This document shows positions 23,560 through 36,744 of a DNA stretch of 64,000 nucleotides, in pieces. Within the stretch, counting starts at the first letter, position 1; each line of letters opens with the position of its first letter. The stretch covers positions 4,985,701 through 5,049,700 of the forward strand of contig OZ024828.1 of NCBI GenBank assembly GCA_964016985.1. The letters are read 5' to 3'. A model generated the notes under the pieces. It was not told where the DNA came from. It ran no database searches and saw nothing but the letters and a program-made list of their open reading frames with translations. Source of the DNA: Anodontia alba (taxonomy: Eukaryota > Mollusca > Bivalvia > Lucinida > Lucinidae). The position numbers and the translations under genes are program-made.

Positions 23560-23935
23560 CCTACACAGACACCACACCGAAATCTGGTGGTCTAAAGGCT
23601 TTAGTATGTGGCGGAATATCAATGTCTAAATAGCACGTCCTTCGCACCAGAATTCACCATCATGGTGACACGTTAGGCACAACCGATACAGAGCATGCCT
23701 AAAACACATCATTTTACCATCACAGTGTTACTGCATATATAGACTATGATAGGGGATTAAAACATATATATCAGATTTTAAGAAGATGCGAGCAAAATTT
23801 GCTCCGGTGATCACTTATAAAAGCACCACTCGGAATCCGCGTGCACGAAAGAGTGGCGGAAACCAATGTCCAAACAGTATGTTTCGTACTCGGGTCCGTC
23901 ATCGTATCACATTAGGTACAACCGAATCAGATCCC
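23560..23935. repeat. Dispersed repeat shared with 60990-61180
   Basis: ACACCGAAATCTGGTGGTCT, ATGGTGACACGTTAGGCACA and ACCGATACAGAGCATGCCT recur in the second region. A partial second unit lies at 23821-23930. Confidence 0.5.
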
Positions 23936-24039
23936 AGTCAGCATTTTACGTAAATCTATATCGGGCCGTCATCGGCCCGTCAGGGTAGCTGACGGGCCGA
24001 TGACGGCCCGATGTAGATTTACGTAGAATGCTAGCTGGG
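23933..24039. mobile_element. Family B 107-bp hairpin
   Basis: Near-identical copy, about 4.2 kb upstream of the Poxn start. Confidence 0.88.
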
Positions 24040-24794
24040 ATTGTTGTTGTTTTTGTTTTATTCTTGTACATTTGTAGACTTGTAGGCGTGCTAATTACCG
24101 CCTCACAATTAGCGTAGTAGAAACAAAAGCAAACATATGGGAAAAATATGAAAATTTAACGTATGATTGTGGTATAGATATATATTTTGCTTAAAAGAGA
24201 ACCATTGTAAATAGAAATTTCTGAAAAATTACTGTATCATATCTGTACAGATTACGAAAATATGGTTATTTCTGGAAAACTTCTGAGAATAATATCTGTA
24301 TTACTTACGAAAATATGGTAATTTCTGAAAAATTCTGAGAATAATGCTTGCACTGATAACGGAAATGGGGTTGTTCCCAAATTTGATTATTTCAAAGGAA
24401 AATGTCAATATTTTTAATAACATTAGTTAGTTTATGTTATTAGTTAACTTTTAAAGATATGTACCAAGTAAGTTAGCATAAAGGCCTAAGACCACCAATT
24501 ATTAATACCAAATTATTTACCAAAAGTAATTGTTTTATGCAGTTCTCACCGTAGTTACCCAGCTCTAGATGAAGCGTGTTGAATTAAGGTAATACATTGT
24601 GAAAACTGTTGAGCGTCCGCATGCAGGTAAGCTGCCCCATTCTGTGTCTCAGTTCAAGACTAAGTGGATAAATGTAAGTAAGATCACCACCACAAACAAA
24701 ATACATCAATCATGTCTATCGTATTCATAACCTTTCATGAAAATCTGGGGAAATTAGCTTCTGCAGTTAACCGAGAAAATGGGAGTGTTGAAAC
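24040..24794. other. Diverged short tandem block, no gene
   Basis: ACGAAAATATGGTTATTTCT recurs in variant form about 55-60 bp apart at 24245-24370 (three diverged units). No coding signal. Confidence 0.55.
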
Positions 24795-26200
24795 CATGTT
24801 GCATGGATCAATAAAACTGTATTGCATGGCTATGTTGAAACTACACTGCATTTATCTGTCAACATTCTTGCACCGATCAGTTGATTTGTTTCTTGTACGG
24901 ATCTGCTGAACTATATTCCGTGGATCTGTTAAATCTATTTTGCGTTGATCTGTTCAAGTTGAAATTATATTGTATATATCTGTTGCATCTATATTGTATG
25001 GAATTATTTAAACGGCATTGCTTGGATATTTTTAACTGTATTGTATGGATCTGTTGAAACTATATTTATGGATCCATTGACCTATATTGCATGGATCTTG
25101 TAACTATATTTTATTGATCTGTTGAAACTATATTGCAGGTATTCATTGAACTATATCGCATGGGCCTTTTAAATATACTGTGTGGATCTGTTGAAACTAT
25201 ATTGCATGTATCCATTGAACTATATTGCATGGATCTTTTTAACTATAGTGTATGGATCTGTTGAAATTGTATTGCATGGATCCATTGAAAATTGCATTGA
25301 TTTTTAACTTTGTTATATGGATCTGTTGAATCTGGTATGAATTTATTGAACTATATTGCATGAATCTTTTTAACTATATTTTATGATCTATTGAAACTAT
25401 ATTGATGGATCCATTGAACTATATTGCACGGGCCTTTTAACTATATTGCAAGGATCCATTGAACTATATTGCACGGACCTTTTAACTATATTGCAAGGAT
25501 CCATTGAACTATATTAAACGGACCTTTTAACTATGTTGCAAGGATCCATTGAACTATATTGCATGGATGTTTTAACTATATTGTATGGATCTATTGAACA
25601 ATATTGCACGGATCTTTTTAATTATATTTTATGATCTGTTGTAACTATATTGCATAGCTCCATTGAACTATATTGCATGGATCGTTTTTAACTGTATTTT
25701 ATGGATCCATTTAACTGTATTGCATTGATATTTAACCATATTTTATGGATCTTTTGAAACAATACTGCATAGATTTATTGAACTATAATACATGAATCTT
25801 AAAACTATACTATAAGGATATGATAAAACTACATTATATGGATTTGTTGAAACAGTATTGCATATATCTATTGAACTATATTGTATGGATTTGTTGAATC
25901 TACACTGTATTGTATGGAGCTATTGCAACTATATTGCATGAATCTATTTAAACTATATTGCGTTGATCTTTTAAAAATTTATTGCCTGGGTCTGTAGAAA
26001 ATATACTGCATGTATTTGTCGAAACTATATTGCATGGAATTGCTTGGTAAAATCTTTTGCATATGCTACATTGCATGGATTTGTCAAAACTATATTTCTT
26101 GGTTCTATTGAAATTATGTTTCAACGATCTGTTGAAACTATTTTGCATGGATCTGTTGAAATTGTATTGCACGGATCTGTCGAAACTATAATACATTTAA
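24795..26200. repeat. Diverged 24-bp minisatellite
   Basis: Variants of ACTATATTGCATGGATCTGTTGAA repeat for about 1.4 kb. Between about 25405 and 25600 a ~46-bp higher-order unit (ATCCATTGAACTATATTGCA + CGG.CCTTTTAACTATATTGCA) repeats with little change. Because 24 is a multiple of 3, the minus strand gives a spurious octapeptide repeat (NFNRSMQ-like). Confidence 0.85.
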
Positions 26201-26430
26201 CTTTTTATTAAATGTTCTGTAGTGTTTCACTTACATGTGTTTTTTTTTAATTATTTAAGTTAAAAGGATATATCAAGTTAAGTTTTAGGTAACAGAGTTG
26301 CCACCATCTTGGGAAAGGGCTGCCAATTCTGCTTTTGTGGCTGTTGTATTTGTCTGTTTGTCCCGTTGATGTTGAGAACTTGATGTAGATCTGATTGTAT
26401 CAGTTCCCGAGGTCACCTATATACTTATCC

Positions 26431-26605
26431 TGGATCTGTTGAAGCTTTATTAAATGGATCTGTCAAAACTATATTTTATGGATGTGTTGAAATTATATTT
26501 TATAGATCTGTTGAAACTTTAATACATCGATCTGCAGAAACCATATTACATGGCTCTGTTGAAGCTATATAACATAGATCTGCTGCAACTGTATAGCATG
26601 ATGTT
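26431..26605. repeat. Outlying block of the same 24-bp minisatellite
   Basis: ATCTGTTGAAGCTTTATTAA, GATCTGTTGAAACTTTAATA and similar units, separated from the main array by about 230 bp of other sequence. Confidence 0.7.
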
Positions 26606-27167
26606 ACACATGTCGAATATTTTAACATATTGGTGTCCAAAATGTTGACTACTTGTATAAGTTGATAGAAGAAATAGGCATTGATTCTACACAAAATATA
26701 CCACTGATACATTCACTTCTTTATCTCTTCATCTTATGAAGGAAGAAATATTGGGTAACCATAAGTCAATATGCCATTATGTCCTTTTCTATTTATTTAT
26801 TTATTTAAATAATTTGAAGACAGGTGTTGCTATATAACCATCACACATCATCCGGAATGCATAACACGAAATGTGAAATAGCCAAATTTGATGCATTAGT
26901 AAATAAAACATACGTCTGACAGTTAATTAAAATCAAAACTGAGCCGCTCCACGAGAAAAAAAATCTTTGTATCTTTGTGACAAATGTGAAGAGTTACGAT
27001 TCAGATAAAACAGAGAAAAACTATTATCTGATCTAGGACTTTGCCATAGGCTTTATGATCTACAATGGCCACTCTTTCTGTAAGCGGAGGGCGTAGGCTC
27101 TAATCAGACTGCGCAAATGCATCCGCACTATGCCCAATGGTACATTTTCCACTTGGCACTTCTCATT

Positions 27168-27575
27168 ACCCTTTACCACTCTCCGTGGAAAATCGGGATA
27201 TTTTCCTTATTTTTCCCAGAAAAAAAGGCTTTGATATTCGCACGAAATATCGAAGCCAATTTTCTGGGAAAATGCGAAACCATCACGAAAACATACCTAT
27301 ATAATATTGACCCGCTTAAACCCCACTTTTATACAGTAAAACAGGGGTTTACAAGGGTATACATTATTTTTTTATTTCTTCTGAAAACATAGATTGTGGG
27401 TATTCGTTAGAACCGCCAGAATCTATGTTTAGAGCAGAAATACGAAAATATCAGAATTTTTCTCTGAAAACTTTCAGTTTTTTGGTGGTGACATTTTTAG
27501 TATATTTGAATAGGCGTGTTTTCGTAATGATATTTCAAAATGTCGTCTGCTGATATTTTTACCTAGTATGCTAAG
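27168..27575. mobile_element. Family D palindrome split by a family A element
   Basis: CCCTTTACCACTCTCCGTGG at left and AATGTCGTCTGCTGATATTT at right, with family A at 27281-27529 between the arms. Confidence 0.65.
27281..27529 (+). mobile_element. Family A element nested in a family D palindrome
   Basis: X-to-Y orientation, with much of the right central arm missing. It sits between the two arms of a family D element (27168-27575). Confidence 0.8.
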
Positions 27576-28038
27576 CCTAAATAGACTTGTGGTGACAAAA
27601 TAACTGTTATAATTCAGTGTAATGTAATTGGAAAAAATGTTGTTGTTAAACTACTGAAGCAAGCAAACCGAATTTAAGACATCTTATAATCCACTATGAA
27701 GAAATACTTAAATTGCATCATTCCAATTTTCAGCCAAATTTTCACTCATTATAATACAAGCATGTCATACCCAAATAATCTGAACAATTACAATCAAGCT
27801 CCGAAAAAAAAAAATAAAATGAAGAGTGGAAGTACCAACATCCATAAATTCATATCCATGTGTTGTTTTTCTGGTTACAATGCTAAGGAAAAATAATTGA
27901 ATCACAAAACTCAAATAACGAAAACCCGGAAAGGAAAACAACTTCGTTGTTTTGCTTTTGATCGTTCATTTAACGTGCATTCGTTCTGTTTTCCACGAAG
28001 TCCTATTTTGTGTCGAAATTATCATTCTTCACAATCCA

Positions 28039-28046
28039 TATATAAA
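28039..28046 (+). promoter_or_regulatory. Candidate TATA box for Poxn
   Basis: TATATAAA lies about 35 bases before an ACAGTAT that could act as initiator (near 28073-28079) and 150 bases before the Poxn start codon. A 5'UTR starting there would contain a short upstream ORF at 28079. The real start site may instead be an unseen 5' exon. Confidence 0.3.
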
Positions 28047-28196
28047 CTTTGCAACAAGTGAGAATTGATCCAACAGTATGTACGAATGCCATCTTTATTG
28101 CATCTGTCTTCGTTGATGTTTGAAATTCTCCTACATGACAGTTTTACTTTATTTCAGATAAAAAAAAAACTGCTGACAATCAACGGTGGACGGATA

Positions 28197-28209
28197 ATGC
28201 CTCATACAG
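28197..28209 (+). CDS. Poxn: Poxn coding exon 1 (start codon and MPHT plus first base of G5)
   Basis: ATG CCT CAT ACA G is followed by a GTACAG donor at 28210. The split glycine codon is completed by GA at 44899-44900, giving MPHTG-QTGVNQ, the N-terminus expected of Pox neuro proteins. The base at -3 is A. An acceptor-like ATTTCAG ends at 28157, so a non-coding upstream exon may splice to 28158. The same frame is open upstream to an ATG at 28086 (37 extra codons), but that stretch resembles no Pax sequence. It is too short to be found by an ORF scan; the support is the phase and peptide match. Confidence 0.85.
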
Positions 28210-31151
28210 GTACAGCGTTTTTCTATTATATTGTCATTTCACTTCCTTATAGCAGTTCTGCTTACTTTACCAGTTGGTGGCGATTTGGTTTGGTAACTTT
28301 CATTTGACATTTTGCTTTCGATTCGTTTTGTGGATTTCAGAGCTTTGGTTAGTCAAACCACCTATTCAGGCTTTATGTTTTTTATTTATGTATGCATTGA
28401 TTACCAAATGAAATCACAATTTCACAATCAATCTACAGCAAGTCAGGAATGACACAGCTACTAATAATCAGTCTTCGTTGCCCCCTGAGCTGTCTTATTT
28501 CTGGAATATTAGCAATCTTCTTTGTAATTACATGATACTTTTCTCTTACCTTTTTCACCTTAGTATAAAATGATTCTGGTGGTAAATGAACAGTAACTGT
28601 CCTGCTTAGAATTCTCATCCGAACAGGCTGATATAGTGATTCTCTGTTCGCATACAATAAAAAGGTCATTTTCCACGTTACACATTATTTGAAATAGGGG
28701 ATACCATTACGAAAACATGTCTATATAATATTGACCCCCTTAAACCCAACTGGGGTTTACAGGGGTAAACTTTATTTTTTTTTTTTTTTTTCAAAAACAT
28801 AGATTGTGGGTACCCGCCGAGGTGGTTCTAACGAGTACCCACAATATATGTTTTGAGCAGAAATATGAAAAATATCAGAGTTTTTTATCTGAAAATTTTC
28901 AGTTTTTGGAGGTGAAACTTTCTATATATTTGAATAGGCGTGTTTTTATTATGCCAAGAATATGACGTGCCACTAGTATAGTCTTCACCCAGTCAGCATT
29001 CTACGTAAATCTATATCGGGCCGTCATCGGCCCGTCAGGGTAGCTGACGGGCCGATGACGGCCCGATATAGATTTACGTAGAATGCTAGCTGGGCAGATG
29101 GAAGTACGAAGCGTAGACTTGGAACAGACTGTCTAGGTCGTATATGCTATAGGGTCGTTTAATGTTTGAGCCTGCTTATTAGTAATGTACTAAAAAACCA
29201 AAATAGCCGCTCGAGTTGTTTGTTTTAAACTGCCCTCAAATAAAACTGGGATAATCCGCCTCCTCATTCCTCAGTCACCAACCCCTCACACACACGCATT
29301 CAAAACAGAGCATTATTAGCTCAGTTAAAATTTAAAATTACATTAATTACACTTACAAGTTTTTTTTTAGTTTCAATATATCTAATATCGTTTTCAAAGT
29401 CCATTTATCCGACTTTTGTCCAGTTCGAAGACGTGATCTGCAAGGTGAACAGTTAAACACCTTCAGATTGTCAAAATTGCCATTCCTCAGACCCCTGCCT
29501 AGCACGAAATCAGACTGTGGGGACGCTTTGTTAGTGTAGCGAATACTGCCAGACTATAAAATGGAAATTGTATGAGATCTTTTAAGGTGACCTGCGTCAA
29601 TGAAATACTGACATGAGTATTTCAATGTAATGAATGGATTTCCGCACGATGTTTGAGCATGTTTTTCGTGTTTTATATGTAAAAAAAAACATATTTATTT
29701 TCGTATCCTTTACTAACAAAGGTGTTGCGTGCGCCTTACTGGTTTGTGGTTGTGATACTCCCTGGACTTTTCTCTTACCTTTTTTTTTCTTTTTTTTTTT
29801 TTTTTTTTTTTTTTCTTCTTCTTCTTCTTTTTTTTTACAGTACATGTAATTTCATCTGTCCTAAGAATTCTGTTTTTTAAGGCATTTTGCTTTCTTTTCT
29901 AAGGATGTTACAAACTCTGTTTATAAAAGAAAAACGATCTAAAACACATTTGTTAAAATCACTAACCATTAAAAAGTTTTCATATTAAAATCAATTTATC
30001 TAATGTGACTTGTCACTTATTTCGCCATCATCTACAATATGTCACATTGTCCATGTCTTCACCTGGTGTCTCTATAGCCAGACCCTTCTCCACAAGATAC
30101 CGTGATATTTTTATTCGCTTTAGATATGACGGTTTCAGATGGTTTCGCCTGATAAATGTTTCACTAAGCTTCATCTAAATCTGGAAAAGACAAAAAAATA
30201 AGCATTAAAAAGTACATTAGTAAAGCCATGCTAACTTGAGCGACAAATTTAAAATGCTTTTCGTGGTCAGACTGATGGCTTAATGTTTTTACTATGGATA
30301 AAATCGGTCACTTGTCCAAATGGTGTTTTAACACTTTAAGCCTTTTTCCTTGAAATATCTAATTTAAGCGTTGATTATATATCAGTAAGGCTTCCAAAAT
30401 ATCAGAAAGAAACATTTTCTGTGCAATAAACTGTATAATGTCAGTAAATATTTTATACGGGTATGAAAAAATGTTAAATCAAATTCCACAGAGGTGTAAT
30501 GATAAAAAGCAGGAAGAAGGACCTCGTTTGTTATTTGGTCTATCTTTGGTTTATCAATCAATGGAGAAAATAAACAAAAAACTACTGGTAGCTACATGAG
30601 TCATATAGGGCGGTACTATGGGGCCCTATACTACTTACATGTGCTTAATTCATTCTGCATATATTCTATAGTAAATCGTAGAGGCAAATATACGTTTTTC
30701 GCAGAAAACGCTCATGCTGTAAATTACGCATATCACTTATCAAAATATTCATCGGCGGAGTGGGGTGGGAGAGTCCATTTATTTTTCTTTTGTGTTTTCA
30801 TTTCATAAGAGAACCCGACTACAAGTAAGTCCAATATATTTTATTTATTTTAAGAGGTTGATTCATTTTCTACAAAGTAAGTCTACTATGTGACAGTCTC
30901 TAAAACAAAACAAAACAAAAAAAAAATATTTATACAGGATGTGGGGTGAGGGGGCGATTTATAAATTTGTGGGACTGGGTTCCATTTACATAATCATTTA
31001 TTCACAATAATCTTGAGTATATCTATCTTTCTTTTTTTTTTTTTTTTTTTTTTTCTTGATAACTTAGGAAGGCCGTGCTTCGTGCTTGTGGTATTTTCTT
31101 GGTATCTTCACTTATACATTGTGAAGTTAGTATTTTGTTGTTGTCGATGTT

Positions 31152-31227
<76 letters not shown>

Positions 31228-34200
31228 GTTTGTGAACTTTTTAAATGTCAGTGCTGACAACGCGCAAATTATCGCTATTGTGGTATTGTTGGGTCGTTGG
31301 ACCGCCGCAGCTCAAAAACGGCGATCTATTTAAGTATTACGAAACAAATTTGAAAGCCAAATTATATCTTGAAGGAAGCCATACTCCTAACTGTACCATG
31401 CCATAGGACAGAAACCTGTATTCAAACGGTATTTACCAAATATCGGAAAAACATTTTTTTCTCTATGGGCACAGTAATGAACTAAATAATAATGGTCATC
31501 TCACCGATGTTAAAAGTCATGAGGATGTAACAACGTGACTCTTTATTGATAATTAAATATCGCAGAAGGGATTATGTTTTATAAAATGGCACAGCAAAGA
31601 GTGTTAACGTAAGCCGACGTGAACCTTGAACCTTTTGTCATGCAAGTTGTATTGCCAAAATTATTGTGCGTGTTGTTCTACTTGTATAATGTTTTGTTAC
31701 CTTGAATAAATGAGCACATAAAACAGAGACAGACGGCAGATCAACTAGATTTTGAATTAGGACTCGTAGACTTAATCAGGTTTATTCTAATTAAAAATTA
31801 AAATACGTTTTTGTTAAGATTGCATCCCAATAACATTTACAAGTGGCCTGGTCAATGACCTCTGAGTGAAACATCATGTTTTTGCACAAAGACTCTGCTG
31901 CAGTAATTTGAACTTTCTTACGTTCAGCAATGGACCAGACGATCGAAATTTAGTTAACACAAATCTTTATCAGCAATGTTAAAATCTTGGGAGACTACAA
32001 AATATGAACCAAAAGAAACAGAGAACTTAGGTCCTCTGTTTCAATTGATTCACGTTTCGTAATAGTAATTTCAAGTTTGACAGCCATGTTTCGCCCTACA
32101 GTTGTCTTGCTCTTCGGTTTCGCCATTTAATTATCCTTGAAATTTCCCTTCGGCTTCAATTTACTTGTCACTGGTATGTAAGCAAATAGGCTTATATCTC
32201 CCATAAATCGGGACATTTAAGCCACGTTAAGTCAAGCTTTAGAGTAGGGCGAGCTGGAGGCATCTGTAGTAGCTTGCCACTGAGGTTACTTCTTGACACC
32301 ATCTTGAAATATGTACCATTAAACCTCCATAAGTGAATAACGTACTTAAAACAAACGAATTAAAGCATAACATTGTCTTAAACAGATATATCATAGGTTT
32401 TAATGAATTTCTTATCTATGTGATCATTAAATGTTACAAAATCGTGGATGTCTGTCTGTTGCCTTTGTCACCACATTTTTTACTTATTATATATTTGTGC
32501 TAGTTTTTTTTAATATACTGTTTCACCTTTTAGGTTTCATTTTCCTATCTAAGAGGATTTCATAAATAGGTTCATTTAAAAGATGTGGATAACTAGCCAA
32601 TGAAAATAGCACTTATCATTCAAATGATTACCTCTCTATTTATTAGGTTCTATTCGTAAAGAAACAGATTGCTCCCTCTTAAATCCTTTCTTCTAAAAAT
32701 AGTAGAGACAATGTCCAGAACGAGTCACAGTCACAGAATATATCATGCAAATGACAAAAAGAAAGCGTAAACAAACTGCCATGGACAGCAAACATGTTAC
32801 AAACCAATGAAAAGCAAAGCAACCAGCTCTTTCGTCCGTAATGACGTGATCAAATTTCCAATTACGAAAACATGCCTATTCAAATATACTGAAAATTTTA
32901 GCACTAAAAAAAATGAAAATTTTCAGATAAAAAAATCCTGATATTTTTTTATACCTCTACTCAAAACATAGATTGTGGATACTCGTTAGAACCGCCTCGC
33001 CGAGGCGGTTCTAACGAGTACCCACAATCTATGTTTTGAGCAGAAATAAGAAAAATAATGCATACCCTTGTAAACCCCAGTTTTACTACATAAAAGTGGG
33101 GTTTAAGGGGGTCAAAATTTTATAGGCATGTTTTCGTGATGCAGACAGAATCACCACCACAACAATAAGACAATAAACAATACAAAACATGATTAAAGCC
33201 CAGCAGCAAGCAGCCACGAGAGTAGTATAATTCTGACCCCTTAAACCCCACTTTTATATAGTAAAACTGGGGTTTACAAGGGTATACATTGTTTTTTCTT
33301 ATTTCTGTTCAAAACATCGATTGTGAGGTGGTAACATTTTCAGTATATTTGAATAGGCATGTTTTCGTTATGACAAGAACTACCACCGGGAGGTTTAATG
33401 GATTTTATTGGCAACAAATCTTCGCCTAAAGTTTTAACGCTATAAAAATGTGAAATGATTGTTCAACTCACACAGAGGCTCAAAGTTTGAAAACACGAGG
33501 AAGGCATCTTATTATTTTCTGCAAACGTCGCTTTATAAAAAAAATGACGGCATAATCTCCAACTGCATTCATTCACCATAATACAATTCAAAAACAAGAA
33601 AAAAAAAAAGAAAAAGGAAAACGTCAACCCTATCTGTATAGTATGTTTAGTGATATTTGTATTTGCTTGGTCGTCATAATATACCATAGGCCCGTGACAC
33701 TGCTTTGTGAACTGCAAGTCTTGGAAGTCATCCTCTATTAGTCTAGTAGTCTAATAGTAGCAACACATGACAAACTAGACAGCGCATGAAAAAAAAAAAA
33801 AAAAAAAATGGCATGTGCGCCCAGCGAAGACTCAGATAAGCCTGGGCATCCGCTCAGTCTGAACAGAGTCTTCGCTGTGCGCTCAATAGGACGCTAAGGA
33901 CCCAAACTTTCTTCAATGATGCGGAGAGAAAAGACTCTGATCAGACTGGGCGGATGCCCTGGCTGATCAGAGTCTTCGCAAGGCGCACATGCCATTTTGT
34001 TGGTTTTGTCATGCGCTGGCTCAAATCGTATACAACAATTAAATATGGAGATACACAGGAAACCCCACAGTGACAGAAGACGTCCCGCCCAAGACGCTTA
34101 ATAAAGGTTTAATGACATGACTGACTAAATAAAACAGATCCTCGTCGAAAATACAACAACCAAAGGAAGACATATCGAACAGACAAACGAAAAAATCTGC

Positions 34201-36713
34201 AAAAGTCATACCGCTTTAAAAAGACCAACAATAAAACTGTTGAGGTTTTTAGGGATGTCCGACCTCGCCCTTAATCCTGATAGTCCTAGTACATATAATT
34301 GTTCGATCTGCGTGGTGATTCTGTCTGATCAGAAGATCAATACATACAAACATATCAAAACATATCAATTAACTTCTCAACACTAAAAAATTCAGCCGCA
34401 ACTTGGCATCACGAAAACATACCTATATAATTTTAATCCCCTTAAATGCCACTTTTATATAGTATAACTGGGGTTTACAGGGGTAGACATTATTTTTCTT
34501 ATTTCTGGTCAAAAACATAGATTGTCAGTACTCGTTAGAACCGCCTCGGCGAGGCGGTACTAACGAGTACCACATTCTATGTTTTGAGCAGAAATATACT
34601 CTACTTTATCACAGTGAAACACAAATGGTCGCAGTGATGAAACAAAGCAAAAGAAAACATGTTTAGGTCTCCCATTACGAAAACATGCCTATTCAAATAT
34701 ACTGAAAATTTTACCACCAAAAAATGAAAATTTTCAGATAAAAAAATTCTGATATTTTTCATATTTCTGCTCAAGACATAGATTGTGGGTACTCGTTAGA
34801 ACCGCCTTGGCGAGGCGGTTCTAATGAGTACCCACAATATATGTTTTGAGTAGAAATAAGAAAAAATAATGTAAACCCCAGTTTTACTATATAAAAGTGG
34901 GGTTTAAGGGCGTCAAAATTATACAGGCATGTTTTCGTGATGCATAAAATTTTGATGTTCACCGTATAAAATAGGCTCATTTTCATTTGTTCCATCATGT
35001 GATCTTCCTCATAATTTCTAATCCCTGCTGCCCCCACTCTCTCCCCCTTTCCTAAATTCTTAATAAATGGAGCATTTCTTATTAGCTCAGAACTGATCTG
35101 GCTTTTGAGACGTCTAAAAACAATGACGCAAACCATTCAGCTCTCACATAATGTGTCATTAAGGATGTTTTTTTGTTGTTGTTGTTTCTTTATTCCCCAA
35201 TGGAAAAATAAAGTATCCGTACTCAGTTTTTAACAAGTTATAGTTTTGTTCTAGAGCAACTAGTATATCGGAGAATTTCTGGCGCTGTCTGAGACATGTG
35301 CTGTCGAACACAAGGCTACGTTTTGTTTAATTTTGCGACATTACTATCTTGTACATTAATTAATGTCCCGTGATATCAAACATCTCCTTAAGACGGGTCG
35401 CCATATCATGCTGTAATTCGTCTTAAACATGCAATGTCATCGTCTTTCCCTGCCGTTTCTTAAGATAAAACTGATTTTAAGGTAATTTTCACAGATTATC
35501 TTAAAATTTAAGTAGCGTTTCTTAAGTGGATACACCATGATTTGATTTGTTTTCCTCAAGAAGACTATTTCAATCAAAATAAAAACGCGGAAACTGATCA
35601 AAGATTAATATATTTCGATCGTAATTTGTTTCGATCCATTGAACATTGGTATTTGAATTTTCGATATTTGTTTCTTAAATCAATGCATTACAACCATTAC
35701 TTTAAAATAAAATATACACAAACATTCTGCTTCTATTATTTTAACAAACACTAGGCGAAACCAGCACACGAAAAACATTGTTATTTTCTTTCTTTTTGTG
35801 TGTGTGTGTGTTTTCGAGACAATAAAAAAAAATATGCTACATTTGTAAATGTATTCAAATCGATTATAAATTATATGTTGAGCCCTGTTTTCAGAACAGA
35901 TTGAAACTTTTAGCACTCGCGAGGCAAAATCAGCAGACGAAATGTCGTATGCGAAAATTTGAATACATCTTATTTGAAGTAAGGCCGTAAAAATAAACGA
36001 GCAGAATAATATTAATGATAAATGAGATTAAATCCATAAAGCGTATACAATGAAAAAAGACAACGCCTTCAAAATGCCCGCTGCAGGAAATAAGCGGATG
36101 ACATAGTGATATTTTCTAATTTTAGAAAATAAGGCTTTATAATCATTCTAATGTTTTAAGGTTAATTTCAATGACTTTCATATTTTCTGTGAAAAATAAG
36201 AAACATATTTTATCATAGAGTCTGTTTTTATTTATAGTCAACATATAAAAGTTTTAACTTCTGAATTTCTGTAGTCCACGCGCGCAAAGCTATGCTCCCG
36301 CCCCATTCCAGTGGGCGGTTTAATAAACAAAATGTTTCCTAAATTATTTCTGATGTTTAAAACATTACCATAAAAAAAAGAATTGACTGATTCGTTCAGA
36401 AATTAGGCCTCCCTTATTTCACCACTTTTTATGATAAAGAAGGAAATGTGTGAGGGTCAGGGGTTAGGGTGGGACCCAAAAGTTGTCTTGAATTTAACTT
36501 GATAAAATGGCTACACTGTACGAATATTAGTTAAGGATATCTTAAACTCGAATTTTTATCTTTTGAAATATACGCTTTTAAAAAAAAACTTTCTTGGATA
36601 AAAGTCGTAGAGTAATGCAGGTGCCGACATCCGAAGTTTAAATTTATGATATTCATAGCTTTTACTGTAATCAGATGAACGTTTTACGATTTTCTGAAGT
36701 TACATAGAATGTT

Positions 36714-36744
<31 letters not shown>

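Larger units (their letters stand above)
29095..31153. other. Intronic sequence without recognised gene
   Basis: Holds only the R1 tail at 29741, T- and TTC-rich runs and the short TATAGGGC palindrome. Confidence 0.6.

Noticed and set aside
25948..26196. Minus-strand frame with repeated NFNRSMQ-like octapeptide
   Set aside because: Produced by the 24-bp minisatellite. The frame breaks repeatedly and the repeat also drifts at non-coding positions.
28988..29094. Family B hairpin as a microRNA precursor
   Set aside because: A perfect ~50-bp stem, many near-identical copies and intergenic spread fit a MITE better. Small-RNA data would be needed to say otherwise.
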